Shown in pieces: positions 8,986 through 21,765 of a DNA stretch of 64,000 nt (positions are counted from its first letter, which is position 1; the number at the start of each line of letters is the position of its first letter). The notes beneath the pieces are model-generated. The model had not been told where the DNA came from. It did not search any database and saw only the letters and a program-made list of their open reading frames with translations. The stretch is from Maridesulfovibrio bastinii DSM 16055 (GTDB lineage: Bacteria; Desulfobacterota; Desulfovibrionia; Desulfovibrionales; Desulfovibrionaceae), in NCBI RefSeq assembly GCF_000429985.1, contig NZ_AUCX01000018.1, positions 50,200 through 114,199 of the forward strand, written 5' to 3'. A program made the position numbers and the translations under genes.

Positions 8986-9098
8986 GCTTATGCTAAGCAG
9001 GCAAGAAAAATTTCATATTACGGCATAATTTCTGCCGATTCCTGTTTATCTTGTCCATTTTGACGTGTAGACTGTAAAGTCAGTTTGACGTCAAACTG
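8986..9098 (+). promoter_or_regulatory. rpoB leader with three short hairpins
   Basis: The leader contains GCTTA/TAAGC (8986-8998), CGGCA/TGCCG (9021-9037) and an exact 18-bp palindrome, CAGTTTGACGTCAAACTG (9081-9098), ending 40 nt before the rpoB start. As RNA the last would be a 7-bp stem with loop ACGT; as DNA it could be an operator. Confidence 0.4.
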
Positions 9099-9138
9099 CT
9101 TCTTCCCAACCCTAACCTTCTCACTTGATGAGGATACG

Positions 9139-12100
9139 ATGGGTCAGCTCAGAAAAACTTTTGGAAAGATCAGTGTTACTCTTCCGATTCCCCACCTGCT
9201 TGAACTGCAGGTAGACTCCTACCTTAAATTTCTTCAGCAAGACGTAGCTCCTGCTAGCAGGGCTGATGTAGGACTTGAAGGTGTATTCCGCTCGGTCTTT
9301 CCCATCGAAGATTTTAATAAGACCGCAAGTCTTGAGTATGTCAGCTACGAGATCGGCGAACCTAAATATGATATCGAGGAGTGCATCTCCAAGGGTCTCA
9401 CCTATGAAGCCCCGATACGCATCAAGGTTCGTCTCGTAGTCTTTGATGTTGATGAAGAGTCTGAAAGCAGAACTGTTCGAGACATCAAAGAACAGGACAT
9501 TTATTTCGGTACAGTTCCTCTTATGAGTGAGCAGGGCACTTTTATTGTCAATGGTACCGAACGTGTCATAGTTAACCAGTTACAGCGTTCTCCGGGTATC
9601 ATTTTTGAACATGATTCCGGTAAGACACACTCAAGTAAAAAAGTTCTGTATAGCTGCAGGATTATTCCTATGCGCGGTTCGTGGCTCGATTTCGACTACG
9701 ACCACAAGGATATCCTTTATGTGCGTATTGATAGACGCCGTAAAATGCCTGCAACTGTATTGCTTAAGGCTATGGGCCTTAGCAAGCAGGACATTCTTGA
9801 TTACTTCTACGATATCGAAGAATATCAGATCGACCGCCATATAGTGCGCCGTAAAGTGGTTGAAAACCATTTTCGCAAGGAAACCGCATACGTTGATCTG
9901 ACACTTGATGACGGAACTGTTGTCATCAAACGCGATAAGCCCATAACCAAATTCGGTTGGCGCAAACTTGTTCGCGGCGGTGTCGAATATATAGATGTAG
10001 ATCCTAAAAGTCTCGTAGGCCAGTTTGCTTCATGTGACATTACTGATCCTGATACAGGTGAAGTTCTCGCTGAAGCTTCTGATGAAATTACCGAAAATAT
10101 ACTTGAGCGTATTCTTGAGCTTGGAATAAAGGATCTTAAGATTCTCCATACTCAGGGTAGTGAAGTTTCTTCAGCTATACGTGATACACTTGTGCTTGAT
10201 AAGAGCACTGATGTTGAATCCGCTCAGATTGAAATATATCGCAGATTGCGTCCCAGCTCTCCTCCGACTCCCGAAATTGCTGCAAACTTTTTCGAGAATC
10301 TTTTCAGGAGCTCTGATTACTACGACCTTTCAAGTGTCGGACGCTATAAACTCAATGCCAGACTTGGCGTTGAAACTCCCCTTGAACTGCGCACACTGAC
10401 CAATGAAGATATTCTTCAGGCTGTTCTTCTTCTGAGCAGACTCAAGGATTCACATGGTCCTGCTGATGATATTGACCACCTTGGAAACAGGCGTGTTCGT
10501 CCGGTTGGTGAACTGGTGGAAAACCAGTACCGTATCGGTCTTGTCCGCATGGAACGTGCAATCAAGGAAAGAATGAGCCTTCAGGAAGTTGCGACTCTCA
10601 TGCCGCATGATCTGATCAATCCTAAACCGGTAGCAGCTGTGCTTAAAGAGTTCTTCGGAACTTCTCAGCTTTCCCAGTTTATGGACCAGACCAACCCGCT
10701 TTCCGAAGTAACTCATAAACGCAGACTGTCAGCACTTGGACCCGGTGGTCTTACTCGTGAACGTGCAGGATTTGAAGTCCGTGACGTTCATGTTTCCCAC
10801 TATGGTAGAATTTGTCCTATTGAAACACCTGAAGGACCGAACATCGGTCTGATTGTTTCGCTGACAACCTATGCTAAAGTAAACGACTTCGGTTTTATCG
10901 AAACACCTTACAGAGTTATTAAAGAATCTACTCTGACTGATGAAATTCAGTATTTCGATGCAACCAAGGAAGCAGGACATGTTGTTGCTCAGGCAAACGC
11001 TCCTGTTGATGCTGGAAATAAATTCAGCAATCCGCTTGTAACATCCCGCCTTAATGGTGATGTTTCCATGTGGCCTGCTGAAGAAGTTACACTCATGGAT
11101 ATCAGTCCGAGTCAGACTGTATCTGTCTCCGCTGCTTTGATTCCGTTCCTCGAACACGATGACGCTAACCGCGCACTTATGGGATCAAACATGCAACGTC
11201 AGGCTGTTCCATTGCTCAAAACCACCCAGGCTCTGGTTGGTACTGGTATGGAAGCAAACGTTGCTCAGGATTCAGGTAGTTGTCTCCTTGCTGAAGCCGA
11301 TGGTGTTATTGATTTTGTTGATGCCGAACGTCTCATTGTAACTTACGATGGAGATATTTATCCTCAGACCGGTGGCGTAAGACATTATCAGCTTCAGAAA
11401 TGGCATAAGTCCAACCAGAACTCCTGTTACGGACAGCGCCCGACTCTTGGTGCAGGCACCAGAGTTAAAAAGGGTGATGTTCTGGCAGATGGTCCCGGTA
11501 TCAAGGATGGTGAGCTTGCGCTTGGTAAAAACCTGCTCGTAGCTTTCATGCCATGGTGCGGATATAACTTTGAGGACTCCATTCTGATTTCAGAAAGAGT
11601 TGTTAAAGAAGATATCTATACTTCAATTCATATTGAAGAATTCGAATTGGTGGCTAGAGACACCAAACTCGGACCCGAAGAAATAACCCGCGACATACCT
11701 AATGTCAGCGAGGATATGCTCAGCAATCTTGACGAATGCGGTATCATCCGCCTCGGTGCCAAGATTTCAGCTGACGATATACTGGTCGGCAAAATCACTC
11801 CTAAGGGTGAAACTCAGCTGACTCCTGAGGAAAAACTCCTCAGAGCTATATTCGGCGATAAGGCTCGTGACGTTAAAAATACTTCCCTCAAGGTTCCACC
11901 GGGAATCGAAGGTACTATCGTTGACGTAAAAGTCTTTAACCGCCGTTCTGGTGAAAAGGACGACAGAACTAAAGCAATTGAAGATTATGAACTTGCCAAA
12001 CTTGATATGAAAGAAGGCAAGCATATCAGCGCACTGACCAAAAAGGTCAGAGTAAAGGTTGCTGCTGTCGCCGCCAACAAGCAGATTTCACAGACTCTTA

Positions 12101-13242
12101 TGGGTCGCAGAAAGGGTGAAGTCATTGCAGAAGCAGGACATACTCTGACTGAAGAAATGCTTGCTGATGTACCGCTTAAGAAACTTGGCGGACTTTTTAC
12201 CGACAAAGATACTAATGAAGCCGTGAAAATGCTGCTTGCCGAATATGACAAGCAGATCAAGGTTATCAAAAGCATATACGATGTAAAACGTGAGAAGGTT
12301 ACCGAAGGCGATGATCTGCCTCCGGGTGTCATCAAAATGGTTAAAGTTTACATAGCTGTTAAGCGTAAACTTTCCGTAGGTGATAAAATGGCCGGTCGTC
12401 ACGGTAACAAGGGTGTTGTTTCCAACATTCTGCCTGAACAGGATATGCCGTTCTTCGCAGACGGAACTCCCATGGATATCGTTCTGAATCCGCTTGGTGT
12501 TCCTTCTCGTATGAACATCGGCCAGATTATGGAAGTTCATCTCGGATGGGCTGCTTTTGAAATTGGTCACAGATTTGCCCGTATGCTTGATGAAGGTGCG
12601 GCAACTCAGGTGCTCAGAGATGATATCAAGCGCATTTTCGATTGTGATGATATCACCGAGCTGATCGACAGCCTTGATGATGATGAACTTGTAGATGCCA
12701 TCCGCAGTTCCCGCGATGGAATCATTACCAAGACACCTGTTTTCGATGGTGCTTCTGAAGAAGAGATATGGGGACTTCTTGAAAGAGCAGGACTGCCTGA
12801 TGATGGTAAAGTTCAGCTCTATGACGGAAGAACCGGTGATCCTTTTGCAAACAGGGTTACTGTAGGGATTATGTATTATCTCAAACTTCATCACCTTGTT
12901 GATGAGAAAATACATGCCCGTTCAACCGGTCCTTACTCACTGGTCACTCAGCAGCCTCTTGGAGGTAAAGCTCAGTTCGGTGGTCAGCGTCTTGGAGAAA
13001 TGGAAGTCTGGGCACTTGAAGCTTACGGTGCCGCTTATCTGTTGCAGGAATTCCTGACAGTCAAATCTGATGACGTCACCGGACGTGTCAAGATGTATGA
13101 AAAGATTGTCAAAGGGGATAACTTCCTCGAAGCAGGACTGCCTGAGTCCTTTAACGTTCTCGTTAAAGAGCTTATGTCTCTCGGTCTTGATGTACGTCTT
13201 CTCCGTGATACAGACGAGAAGGATGAAGCATCCAATAAGTAA
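9139..13242 (+). CDS. rpoB: RNA polymerase beta subunit
   Basis: A 1367-aa catalytic core subunit. ATG 9139 is chosen because AGGA lies 4 nt upstream and the protein then begins [10 protein letters not shown], as in the family; an 18-codon in-frame extension upstream shows no similarity. The rifampicin region ([20 protein letters not shown]), [15 protein letters not shown] and the C-terminal [10 protein letters not shown] are intact. The rifampicin region shows no obvious resistance substitution by eye. rpoC follows after 58 nt. Confidence 0.99.
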   Translation: MGQLRKTFGKISVTLPIPHLLELQVDSYLKFLQQDVAPASRADVGLEGVFRSVFPIEDFNKTASLEYVSYEIGEPKYDIEECISKGLTYEAPIRIKVRLVVFDVDEESESRTVRDIKEQDIYFGTVPLMSEQGTFIVNGTERVIVNQLQRSPGIIFEHDSGKTHSSKKVLYSCRIIPMRGSWLDFDYDHKDILYVRIDRRRKMPATVLLKAMGLSKQDILDYFYDIEEYQIDRHIVRRKVVENHFRKETAYVDLTLDDGTVVIKRDKPITKFGWRKLVRGGVEYIDVDPKSLVGQFASCDITDPDTGEVLAEASDEITENILERILELGIKDLKILHTQGSEVSSAIRDTLVLDKSTDVESAQIEIYRRLRPSSPPTPEIAANFFENLFRSSDYYDLSSVGRYKLNARLGVETPLELRTLTNEDILQAVLLLSRLKDSHGPADDIDHLGNRRVRPVGELVENQYRIGLVRMERAIKERMSLQEVATLMPHDLINPKPVAAVLKEFFGTSQLSQFMDQTNPLSEVTHKRRLSALGPGGLTRERAGFEVRDVHVSHYGRICPIETPEGPNIGLIVSLTTYAKVNDFGFIETPYRVIKESTLTDEIQYFDATKEAGHVVAQANAPVDAGNKFSNPLVTSRLNGDVSMWPAEEVTLMDISPSQTVSVSAALIPFLEHDDANRALMGSNMQRQAVPLLKTTQALVGTGMEANVAQDSGSCLLAEADGVIDFVDAERLIVTYDGDIYPQTGGVRHYQLQKWHKSNQNSCYGQRPTLGAGTRVKKGDVLADGPGIKDGELALGKNLLVAFMPWCGYNFEDSILISERVVKEDIYTSIHIEEFELVARDTKLGPEEITRDIPNVSEDMLSNLDECGIIRLGAKISADDILVGKITPKGETQLTPEEKLLRAIFGDKARDVKNTSLKVPPGIEGTIVDVKVFNRRSGEKDDRTKAIEDYELAKLDMKEGKHISALTKKVRVKVAAVAANKQISQTLMGRRKGEVIAEAGHTLTEEMLADVPLKKLGGLFTDKDTNEAVKMLLAEYDKQIKVIKSIYDVKREKVTEGDDLPPGVIKMVKVYIAVKRKLSVGDKMAGRHGNKGVVSNILPEQDMPFFADGTPMDIVLNPLGVPSRMNIGQIMEVHLGWAAFEIGHRFARMLDEGAATQVLRDDIKRIFDCDDITELIDSLDDDELVDAIRSSRDGIITKTPVFDGASEEEIWGLLERAGLPDDGKVQLYDGRTGDPFANRVTVGIMYYLKLHHLVDEKIHARSTGPYSLVTQQPLGGKAQFGGQRLGEMEVWALEAYGAAYLLQEFLTVKSDDVTGRVKMYEKIVKGDNFLEAGLPESFNVLVKELMSLGLDVRLLRDTDEKDEASNK

Positions 13243-13246
13243 TGAA

Positions 13247-13267
13247 CGCGGGGCGCAATGCCCCGCG
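13247..13267 (+). promoter_or_regulatory. GC-rich stem-loop between rpoB and rpoC
   Basis: An 8-bp perfect stem (CGCGGGGC/GCCCCGCG, loop GCAAT) starts 5 nt after the rpoB stop. It lacks a U-tract, so it is more likely an mRNA stability or processing element than a terminator. Confidence 0.5.
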
Positions 13268-13300
13268 ATCTTATAACCTTATCAAGTGTGAGGTACATAC

Positions 13301-16300
13301 ATGAGTCTGGATGAACTGTTCACTATGCGCGGAGCGCCTGGCGGAGCCACTCCTGACCAGGGTCTGAAAGGACTTCAGATTTCAATCGCAGCGCCCGAAA
13401 CGATCAGGGAATGGTCTTTCGGTGAGGTGAAAAAGCCCGAGACCATCAACTACAGGACCTTCAAACCTGAAAGGGACGGTCTTTTCTGCGCCAAAATTTT
13501 CGGTCCTGTTAAAGACTATGAGTGCAACTGCGGTAAGTATAAACGCATGAAGCATCGTGGCATTGTTTGTGAGAAGTGCGGAGTTGAAGTTATTGCTTCA
13601 AAAGTCCGCCGTGAACGCATGGGCCATATTGAGCTTGCTGCTCCTGTTGCACACATCTGGTTTCTTAAAACATTACCTTCCAAGATCGGTACTCTGCTTG
13701 ATATAACAATGTCCGATCTTGAAAAGGTTCTTTATTTTGATTCATATATTGTTCTCGATCCTGGTGAAACACCTCTCAAGATGCACCAGATTATTTCCGA
13801 GGATCAGTATTTTCAGGTTGTAGATCATTACGGCGAAGATGCCATAAAAGTTGGAATGGGTGCTGAAACTATCCGTACATTGCTTGAAGCAATTGATATG
13901 GAAACCCTCAGGCATGAGCTGCGTGAGGAATCTATTTCAACCCGTTCACAGACCAAAAAGAAAAAGCTTACCAAACGTCTTAAAATTGTTGAAGCTTTTA
14001 TCGATTCAGGCAATAAATGCGAATGGATGATTATGGAAGTTATTCCGGTTATCCCGCCTGAATTGCGTCCTTTGGTCCCTCTTGATGGCGGTCGTTTCGC
14101 AACTTCCGATCTTAACGATCTCTACCGTAGGGTTATCAACAGAAACAACAGACTTAAAAGACTTATGGAGCTGGGTGCTCCTGATATTATTATCAGGAAC
14201 GAAAAAAGAATGCTCCAGGAATCTGTTGACGCACTTTTCGACAACGGTCGTCGCGGCAGAGCTATCACCGGAACTAACGGTCGTCCCCTGAAATCACTCT
14301 CTGATATGATCAAGGGTAAGCAGGGACGTTTCCGTCAGAACCTTCTTGGTAAACGTGTCGACTATTCTGGTCGTTCCGTTATTACCTGTGGACCGAAACT
14401 GAAACTTCATCAGTGCGGTCTGCCCAAGAAAATGGCTCTGGAGCTTTTCAAACCATTTATCTATGCAGAGCTTGAGCGTCGTGAGATTGCCACAACAATC
14501 AAAAGCGCTAAAAAAATGGTCGAGCGTGAAGATTTAGTCGTATGGGATATTCTCGATAATGTTGTTCGCGAGTATCCTATCATGCTCAACCGTGCTCCTA
14601 CACTGCACAGGCTCGGTATTCAGTCCTTTGAACCTATTCTGATCGAAGGTAAGGCTCTTCAGCTGCACCCCCTCGTCTGCTCGGCCTACAACGCTGACTT
14701 CGATGGTGACCAGATGGCAGTTCATGTTCCGCTTTCAGTGGAAGCTCAGATAGAATGCCGTGTTCTGATGATGAGTACCAACAACATCCTTTCACCTGCG
14801 AACGGTCAGCCAATTATCAACCCGAGTCAGGATATTGTTCTCGGTTTGTACTACCTGACTGTTGAGCGTTCTTTTGTTCAGGGTGAAGGAATGGTCTTTA
14901 CCGCTCCCTGGGAAGTTATCGCAGCAAACGATGCAGGTGTTGTCCACCTTCATGCTCGTATTAAAGTTCGTATCGGCGGAGAACTCGTTGATACTACCTG
15001 CGGGCGTGTTATCGTTGGCGAACTTCTTCCTCCGGAACTCGGTTTCGAGCATGTCAACAAGGTTATGACCAAAAAGAATATCGCCAAGCTGGTTGCTACA
15101 GCCTACCGTACTGCAGGAACTAAAGCTTCAGTTATTCTTTGTGACAAGCTTAAAGACCTTGGTTATGAATATTCCACTCGCGCCGGTGTTACCATCGGTG
15201 TTAAAGACCTCAATATTCCAAGCAAGAAAGCACAGCTTCTTGAGGATGCTCAAAATGAGGTTGAAGATATTGAAGCACAGTACCGTGAAGGTATTATTAC
15301 CCGTACTGAAAAGTACAATAAGGTTGTCGACGTCTGGACCAAAGTCACCAATGATATCTCATCTGAAATGACCAAAGAAATTTCACAGGATATTCTTGTT
15401 GATCCTAAGACCGGTAAGAAAGAGATTAACACCAGTTTTAACTCTATCTTCATGATGGCTCATTCAGGATCAAGAGGTAACCAGGACCAGATGCGTCAGC
15501 TCGCGGGTATGCGTGGTCTGATGGCCAAGCCTTCAGGTGAAATTATTGAAACTCCGATTACTTCATCTTTCCGTGAAGGTCTGTCGGTTCTTCAGTACTT
15601 CATTTCTACTCACGGTGCTCGTAAAGGTCTTGCGGATACCGCGCTTAAAACTGCAAACTCCGGTTATCTTACACGTCGTCTTGTTGACGTTGTTCAGGAT
15701 GTAACCGTCAGTGAGTATGATTGCGGAACCGTAGACGGTCTTGAAATTACCCACTACATCAAGGGTGGCGAAATCAAGGAAAAACTCGCTGACAGAGTTC
15801 TCGGTCGTGTTACCATGCATGCCATTGTCAAAGAAGACACTGGCGAGGTAATCGTACCTGAAAATACACTTATCGATGAAAAATATGCTGAACTCATCGA
15901 TCAGAATGGTATAAACTCCATGACTATCCGCTCACCATTGAGCTGCCGTAGTAAACATGGTGTTTGTGCCTGCTGTTATGGACGTGATCTCGCTCGCGGT
16001 CATCTGGTCAACGTTGGGGAGACTGTCGGTATTATTGCTGCACAGTCCATCGGTGAACCCGGAACCCAGCTGACCATGCGTACCTTCCATATTGGTGGTA
16101 CTGCAAGCCGCGAAATCGAGCAGTCATCCTTAGAGGCACAGCACACTGGAACAATTGTGCTGAGCCGTATGCGCACTGTGCGCAACTCCGACGGTCACCT
16201 GATGGTATTGGGTAAGAGTTGCCAGGTCGGAATTGTGGACGAGCAGGGTAGAGAACGTGAAAAATATGTTCTTCCCTCCGGCGCAAAACTGTACCTCGAT

Positions 16301-17455
16301 GACGGGCAGGCTGTAACAAAGGGAACTACCATTGCAGAATGGGATCCCCTCGCAGAGCCCTTCATCACTGACGTAACCGGTACGGTCAAGTTTACCGACT
16401 TAGTCGAAGGCAAGACCTATCAGGAACGTGTTGACGAAGCTACAAACCAGACTACGTTCACTATTACTGAATATCGCAGTACCAACTTTAAACCTTCTAT
16501 CTCCATTTGCGGTGAAGACGGTGAACCTTTGATGCGGCCTGGTACGGCACTCAAAGCGATTTATCCCCTTCCTGTCGGAGCTATTCTGATGGTTAGAGAC
16601 GGTAACAGCGTTAATGCCGGTGACGTTATCGCACGTAAGCTCCGCGAAACTTCGAAGACCAAGGACATTGTTGGTGGTCTTCCCCGAGTTGCTGAGCTGT
16701 TTGAAGTGCGCAAACCGAAGGAACTTGGAATCATAACGGAGATCGACGGTGTGGTCTCCTATGGACCCGAATCCAAAGGCAAGCGCAAAATCATTGTTAC
16801 CCCGGAATTCGGTGACACTAAAGAGTACCTTATACCGAAAGGTCGTCACATTACCGCTCAGGAAGGAGACTTCGTTGAGTGCGGTGATCTGTTGACAGAA
16901 GGTCTGCCTGAACTTCACGATATCCTAAGAGTTAAGGGTGAAAAATACCTTGCCCGTTTCCTCGTGGAAGAAATTCAGGATGTTTACCGTTTCCAGGGCG
17001 TTGGTATCAACGACAAGCATATAGAAGTAATTGTCCGTCAGATGCTCAAGAAGGTTTCCATCGTTGATCCCGGTGAGACTCACTTCCTTGTTGGCGAACA
17101 GGTGGACAAGCAACGCTTCGCGGAAACAAATGCTGAAGCCAGTGCCAAGGGACTTAAACCTGCAGTTGCACAGACTCTCGTTCTTGGTATCACTCAGGCT
17201 TCATTGTCCACTGAATCCTTTATTTCCGCGGCTTCCTTCCAGGAAACCACTAAGGTTCTTACAGAATCTTCACTTAGCGGTAAAAAGGACTACCTCAGAG
17301 GACTTAAAGAAAATGTTATTGTCGGACGACTTATTCCGGCAGGAACAGGTTTCCGTGCATATGCAAAAACCGGCATCATCGTACCGGATCAGCCCGAGCG
17401 CGATGACAAGTTCCTTGAAGAACTTCAAGAAGAACCACTGCTGGTTAACGAATGA
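13301..17455 (+). CDS. rpoC: RNA polymerase beta' subunit
   Basis: The 1384-aa subunit holds the active-site magnesium. The N-terminal zinc ribbon ([19 protein letters not shown]), the catalytic NADFDGDQM and the second zinc site ([15 protein letters not shown]) are visible, as is the trigger-loop neighbourhood [18 protein letters not shown]. The length is typical of a proteobacterial form with no large lineage insertion. It starts with ATG after GTGAGG. Confidence 0.99.
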   Translation: MSLDELFTMRGAPGGATPDQGLKGLQISIAAPETIREWSFGEVKKPETINYRTFKPERDGLFCAKIFGPVKDYECNCGKYKRMKHRGIVCEKCGVEVIASKVRRERMGHIELAAPVAHIWFLKTLPSKIGTLLDITMSDLEKVLYFDSYIVLDPGETPLKMHQIISEDQYFQVVDHYGEDAIKVGMGAETIRTLLEAIDMETLRHELREESISTRSQTKKKKLTKRLKIVEAFIDSGNKCEWMIMEVIPVIPPELRPLVPLDGGRFATSDLNDLYRRVINRNNRLKRLMELGAPDIIIRNEKRMLQESVDALFDNGRRGRAITGTNGRPLKSLSDMIKGKQGRFRQNLLGKRVDYSGRSVITCGPKLKLHQCGLPKKMALELFKPFIYAELERREIATTIKSAKKMVEREDLVVWDILDNVVREYPIMLNRAPTLHRLGIQSFEPILIEGKALQLHPLVCSAYNADFDGDQMAVHVPLSVEAQIECRVLMMSTNNILSPANGQPIINPSQDIVLGLYYLTVERSFVQGEGMVFTAPWEVIAANDAGVVHLHARIKVRIGGELVDTTCGRVIVGELLPPELGFEHVNKVMTKKNIAKLVATAYRTAGTKASVILCDKLKDLGYEYSTRAGVTIGVKDLNIPSKKAQLLEDAQNEVEDIEAQYREGIITRTEKYNKVVDVWTKVTNDISSEMTKEISQDILVDPKTGKKEINTSFNSIFMMAHSGSRGNQDQMRQLAGMRGLMAKPSGEIIETPITSSFREGLSVLQYFISTHGARKGLADTALKTANSGYLTRRLVDVVQDVTVSEYDCGTVDGLEITHYIKGGEIKEKLADRVLGRVTMHAIVKEDTGEVIVPENTLIDEKYAELIDQNGINSMTIRSPLSCRSKHGVCACCYGRDLARGHLVNVGETVGIIAAQSIGEPGTQLTMRTFHIGGTASREIEQSSLEAQHTGTIVLSRMRTVRNSDGHLMVLGKSCQVGIVDEQGREREKYVLPSGAKLYLDDGQAVTKGTTIAEWDPLAEPFITDVTGTVKFTDLVEGKTYQERVDEATNQTTFTITEYRSTNFKPSISICGEDGEPLMRPGTALKAIYPLPVGAILMVRDGNSVNAGDVIARKLRETSKTKDIVGGLPRVAELFEVRKPKELGIITEIDGVVSYGPESKGKRKIIVTPEFGDTKEYLIPKGRHITAQEGDFVECGDLLTEGLPELHDILRVKGEKYLARFLVEEIQDVYRFQGVGINDKHIEVIVRQMLKKVSIVDPGETHFLVGEQVDKQRFAETNAEASAKGLKPAVAQTLVLGITQASLSTESFISAASFQETTKVLTESSLSGKKDYLRGLKENVIVGRLIPAGTGFRAYAKTGIIVPDQPERDDKFLEELQEEPLLVNE

Positions 17456-17487
17456 TGTAATAGCGCAAACGACACAGAATTTTAGCA

Positions 17488-17517
17488 CAGGGGGAGATGT
17501 AAAACGTCTCCCGCCTG
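17488..17517 (+). promoter_or_regulatory. Stem-loop between rpoC and rpsL
   Basis: GGGAGA pairs with TCTCCC across TGTAAAACG, and CAGG/CCTG extends the base past one bulged G. There is no U-tract. It may be a processing or attenuating structure at the rpoBC/str boundary. Confidence 0.45.
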
Positions 17518-17549
17518 TCACATATAAGGACTGTTTTGAAATTTGTTAC

Positions 17550-17579
17550 TTGACAAATTCTCAAAATTTAGTCTAACTG
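17550..17579 (+). promoter_or_regulatory. Candidate promoter for rpsL-rpsG-fusA
   Basis: A perfect TTGACA (17550-17555) is followed by an 18-nt spacer and TAACTG (17574-17579). The -10 is weak, so this call rests on the -35 and on its position 40 nt before rpsL. Confidence 0.35.
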
Positions 17580-17617
17580 CGTCGTTCTTTGCAAAACGAT
17601 AAAAATTTGGAGGGTTC

Positions 17618-17989
17618 ATGCCAACCATAAATCAGCTTATAAGAAAAGGGCGTGAGCAGCAGATCAAGCGCAAGAAGACTCCTGCGCTTCAGGCTTGCCC
17701 CCAGCGTCGTGGAGTATGCACAAGAGTATACACCACAACCCCTAAGAAACCTAACTCCGCTCTGCGTAAGGTCGCTCGTGTGCGTCTGACTAACAGCATC
17801 GAAGTTACTGCATACATCGGCGGTGAAGGCCATAACCTTCAGGAACACTCAGTTGTTCTGATCCGCGGTGGTCGTGTAAAGGACTTACCTGGTGTTCGTT
17901 ATCACATTGTCCGCGGTTCTCTCGATACTGCCGGTGTTGCAGATCGTCGTAAGGGCCGTTCCAAGTACGGCGCAAAGCGTCCTAAATAG
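17618..17989 (+). CDS. rpsL: 30S ribosomal protein S12
   Basis: A 123-aa decoding-centre protein. The conserved [15 protein letters not shown] contains the lysine where streptomycin-resistance changes occur, and it is lysine here (PKKPNS), so no classical resistance is seen. A GGAGG site precedes the ATG. It heads the str block with rpsG and fusA. Confidence 0.99.
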   Translation: MPTINQLIRKGREQQIKRKKTPALQACPQRRGVCTRVYTTTPKKPNSALRKVARVRLTNSIEVTAYIGGEGHNLQEHSVVLIRGGRVKDLPGVRYHIVRGSLDTAGVADRRKGRSKYGAKRPK

Positions 17990-18481
<492 letters not shown>

Positions 18482-18493
18482 TCGGAGTTTACA

Positions 18494-20560
18494 GTGCCTA
18501 GATCGGTCCCCAGAGAAAAACAGCGCAACATTGGTATTATGGCCCACATTGATGCGGGTAAAACTACTACCACTGAGCGTATCTTATATTATACTGGTGT
18601 ATCTCACAAAATCGGTGAAGTTCATGATGGTGAAGCCACCATGGACTGGATGGTTCAGGAGCAGGAACGCGGTATTACAATTACAAGTGCTGCTACAACC
18701 TGCTTTTGGCGTGAACACCGTATCAACATCATTGATACACCCGGCCACGTTGACTTCACCATGGAAGTTGAGCGTGCTCTTCGTGTTCTTGACGGTGCAG
18801 TTGCTGTATTCGACGCTGTTTCAGGTGTTGAACCTCAGTCCGAAACAGTATGGCGCCAGGCTGACAGGTATAAAGTTCCCCGTATAGCCTTCGTCAACAA
18901 AATGGACCGTATCGGTGCGGACTTCTTCCGTTGCGTGGATATGATCCGTGACCGTCTTGGCGCAAAGCCTGTTGCTCTTCAGATTCCTATCGGAGCTGAA
19001 GACGAATTTGAAGGTGTTGTTGACCTGGTTACAGGTAAAGCCTTCATCTACGACACTGATGTAACAGGAAAGGAATACGAAAAAGTTGATATTCCGGCTG
19101 AGTTCCAGGAACAGTATGAAGCCATGCACCTCGAACTCATTGAAGCCATTGCAGAAGAAAACGAAGAACTTCTTGATAAGTATCTCGGCGGTGAAGAAAT
19201 TACCGTTGAAGAAATTACAGAAGGTATTCGTACTGCAACCAATAATCTGACAATCTGCCCGGTTCTTTGCGGAACCGCTTTCAAGAACAAAGGTGTTCAG
19301 CCCCTTCTTGATGCAGTTGTTGATTTTCTGCCTTCTCCCATGGATGTTAAAGCTATTGTTGGTATCAATCCTGATAACGACGAAGAAGTTAAATGTCCTT
19401 GTGATGATGACAAACCTCTTGGCGCACTCGCATTCAAGTTGATGACTGACCCCTTTGTAGGTCATCTTACCTTCCTGCGTATCTATTCCGGTAAGATTAT
19501 CAGTGGTGACACTGTAATGAACGGAGCTACAGGTAAAAAGGAAAGAATTGGTCGTCTGCTTAAAATGCATGCTGATAAGCGTGAGGAAATCAAGGAAGCA
19601 TACGCTGGTGACATCGTTGCAGCAGTTGGTCTTAAGACTGTTTCAACCGGTGACACTCTTTGTGAACTCAAATCACCTGTTGTTCTTGAGTCACTTGATA
19701 TTCCTGATCCGGTTATCGAAGTTGCCATTGAGCCTAAGACAAAAGCCGACCGTGATCTGCTCAGCCAGAGTCTCGTTAAGCTTGCTAAAGAAGACCCTTC
19801 ATTCCGTGTTAAAACTGATGAAGAAACAGGTCAGACTCTTATTGCCGGTATGGGCGAGCTCCATCTGGAAATCATTGTTGATCGTCTGCTTCGTGAGTTC
19901 AATGTTAACGCTAATGTTGGTGCTCCCCGCGTTGCTTACCGTGAATCTATCACCAAGAAAGTTGATACAGATCTTAAATACGCTAAGCAGTCCGGTGGTC
20001 GTGGTCAGTATGGTCACGTTGTTATCTCAATTGAGCCCAGTGAAGAAGAATTTGAATTTGCTGATGAAATCAAGGGTGGCGTAATTCCCAAGGAATACAT
20101 TCCTGCCGTTGAACGTGGTATCGGCGACGCTATGAAAAATGGTGTTATTGCCGGTTACCAGCTCGTTGGTATCAAAGCTACTCTTACATTTGGTTCTTAC
20201 CACGAAGTTGACTCCTCTGAGCAGGCATTCTACATTGCCGGTTCAATGGCTCTTAAAGATGCTGTTAAAAAGGCTAGTCCTCAGCTTCTTGAGCCTGTCA
20301 TGGCAGTAGAAGTTGTTACTCCCGAAGAGTATCTCGGTGATGTAATGGGTGACCTTAACGGTCGTCGCGGCAGAGTAGGCAGCATGGACTCAAGAGCTAA
20401 CGCTCAGGTTGTAAAGGCTGATGTTCCTCTTAGCGAAATGTTCGGTTACGCAACCGACCTTCGTTCCAAGACTCAGGGACGCGCAACTTTTACAATGCAG
20501 TTCGACCATTACGAGCCTGTTCCGAACTCAATTGCAGAAGAACTCATTAAGAAAAATTAG
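18494..20560 (+). CDS. fusA: Elongation factor G
   Basis: A 688-aa translocase GTPase. The GTG start follows CGGAG. It has the P-loop [10 protein letters not shown], switch [15 protein letters not shown], and domain IV with GGRGQYGHV. It ends the str unit: a strong terminator follows and no second tuf is present. Confidence 0.98.
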   Translation: MPRSVPREKQRNIGIMAHIDAGKTTTTERILYYTGVSHKIGEVHDGEATMDWMVQEQERGITITSAATTCFWREHRINIIDTPGHVDFTMEVERALRVLDGAVAVFDAVSGVEPQSETVWRQADRYKVPRIAFVNKMDRIGADFFRCVDMIRDRLGAKPVALQIPIGAEDEFEGVVDLVTGKAFIYDTDVTGKEYEKVDIPAEFQEQYEAMHLELIEAIAEENEELLDKYLGGEEITVEEITEGIRTATNNLTICPVLCGTAFKNKGVQPLLDAVVDFLPSPMDVKAIVGINPDNDEEVKCPCDDDKPLGALAFKLMTDPFVGHLTFLRIYSGKIISGDTVMNGATGKKERIGRLLKMHADKREEIKEAYAGDIVAAVGLKTVSTGDTLCELKSPVVLESLDIPDPVIEVAIEPKTKADRDLLSQSLVKLAKEDPSFRVKTDEETGQTLIAGMGELHLEIIVDRLLREFNVNANVGAPRVAYRESITKKVDTDLKYAKQSGGRGQYGHVVISIEPSEEEFEFADEIKGGVIPKEYIPAVERGIGDAMKNGVIAGYQLVGIKATLTFGSYHEVDSSEQAFYIAGSMALKDAVKKASPQLLEPVMAVEVVTPEEYLGDVMGDLNGRRGRVGSMDSRANAQVVKADVPLSEMFGYATDLRSKTQGRATFTMQFDHYEPVPNSIAEELIKKN

Positions 20561-20615
20561 AAGAATTATTATTTAATCAACAATTCTTCTTGACATACCT
20601 CGATTATTAAAGGTA

Positions 20616-20655
20616 AGCCTCCCGGACCCCATAGTGTTCGGGAGGCTATTTTTTT
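20616..20655 (+). terminator. Rho-independent terminator after fusA
   Basis: A 12-bp stem (AGCCTCCCGGAC with GTTCGGGAGGCT, one G-U pair) has an 8-nt loop and is followed by A and seven Ts. It separates the str operon from the S10 operon. Confidence 0.92.
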
Positions 20656-20793
20656 GCCTTTCGACATGAAACCACGGAGACCAGGTATAAGGTTCGGCTA
20701 TGCTGGCTGAACGACCATACCAGGCCTAAAAGATAACCTCACATCTTTGTACGTTGCACGGCCGTCTCCGAATTTAGTTAGGAGTTATTCGTT
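20656..20793 (+). promoter_or_regulatory. Structured rpsJ (S10 operon) leader
   Basis: The leader folds by eye into a junction. A closing helix CGGAGAC (20675-20681) with GTCTCCG (20764-20770) encloses two arms. Arm 1 is GGTAT/ATACC (20684-20688, 20717-20721), capped by GTTCGGC/GCTGAAC (20692-20698, 20706-20712). Arm 2 is AAAGAT/ATCTTT (20729-20734, 20743-20748). The closing helix ends about 9 nt before the AGGAG of rpsJ. The position fits a ribosomal-protein autoregulatory leader; the ligand is unknown. Confidence 0.6.
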
Positions 20794-21111
20794 ATGGTTT
20801 CGATGACTAGTGATCGTATCAGAATCAAGCTCAAGGCTTACGACTATCGTATCCTTGATAAAGCTGTGACCGAAATTGTGGATACTGCCCGCAATACTGG
20901 TGCAGCTATCGCCGGTCCCATTCCGCTCCCTACTCACATCCATAGGACAACTATTCAGCGTTCCGTTCACGTTGATAAAAAGTCCCGTGAGCAGTTTGAG
21001 CAGAGGACTCACAAGCGTTTGCTTGATATCCTTGAACCCACCCAGCAGACCGTAGACGCCCTTGGAAAGCTCAGCCTTCCCGCCGGCGTTGACGTCGAAA
21101 TTAAGCTCTAG
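20794..21111 (+). CDS. rpsJ: 30S ribosomal protein S10 / NusE
   Basis: A 105-aa 30S head protein that also acts as NusE in antitermination with NusB and binds NusG. Core motifs [15 protein letters not shown] and [11 protein letters not shown] are present. ATG 20794 is used (GGAG 10 nt upstream); ATG 20803 would remove three residues and is also possible. It heads the S10-spc block. Confidence 0.98.
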   Translation: MVSMTSDRIRIKLKAYDYRILDKAVTEIVDTARNTGAAIAGPIPLPTHIHRTTIQRSVHVDKKSREQFEQRTHKRLLDILEPTQQTVDALGKLSLPAGVDVEIKL

Positions 21112-21121
21112 GGAGGGTCTA

Positions 21122-21754
21122 ATGTCTAAAACAATCGGTATACTCGGTAAAAAACTCGGCATGACCCGTATCTTCGCTGATGACGGAACTATTGTTCCTG
21201 TTACAGTTATTGAAGCCGGACCCTGCCCTGTAATGCAGATTAAAACCGAAGAGAAGGAAGGCTACAACGCCGTCCAGATCGGTTTTGATGCTATACCAGA
21301 GCGTAAAGTTAATAAGCCCGCCAAAGGCCATCAGGAAAAGGCTGGCAAGGGATTCTTCCGCCAACTGCGTGAATTTCCCCTTGACTCTGTTTCTGAATAT
21401 GAACTTGGCCAGGAAATCACTGTTGATGTTTTTGCCGCAGGAGACAAGGTAAAAGTTACCGGTACCTCCAAAGGTAAAGGCTTTCAGGGTGTTATGAAGC
21501 GTTGGAACTTTAAAGGTTCACGTGCATCTCACGGTGCTGAAAAAATCCATCGTTCTCCTGGTTCAATCGGCCACGCCACATTCCCCGGTAAGGTCTTCAA
21601 GGGCAAAAAAATGCCCGGTCAGATGGGCAATGAGCGAGTCACCATTTCCAATATTGAAATTGTCGATGTTCGTGCAGACGAGAATGTTCTCGTGGTTAAG
21701 GGACAGGTTCCCGGACCGAAGAACGGACTGGTGATGATTCGCAAGACCAGCTAG
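21122..21754 (+). CDS. rplC: 50S ribosomal protein L3
   Basis: A 210-aa early 23S-binding protein whose loop reaches the peptidyl-transferase centre. ATG 21122 follows GGGAGG by 6 nt and gives the standard start [14 protein letters not shown]; the frame extends 20 codons upstream into rpsJ without similarity. The loop motif [20 protein letters not shown] is typical. Confidence 0.98.
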   Translation: MSKTIGILGKKLGMTRIFADDGTIVPVTVIEAGPCPVMQIKTEEKEGYNAVQIGFDAIPERKVNKPAKGHQEKAGKGFFRQLREFPLDSVSEYELGQEITVDVFAAGDKVKVTGTSKGKGFQGVMKRWNFKGSRASHGAEKIHRSPGSIGHATFPGKVFKGKKMPGQMGNERVTISNIEIVDVRADENVLVVKGQVPGPKNGLVMIRKTS

Positions 21755-21765
21755 AGGGAAATAAA

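Noticed and set aside
12088..12915. 275-codon minus-strand ORF opposite rpoB
   Set aside because: It is a shadow of the conserved C-terminal half of rpoB.
20590..20618. TTGACA just after fusA as an S10 promoter
   Set aside because: No acceptable -10 follows at 16-18 nt, and the terminator lies directly downstream.
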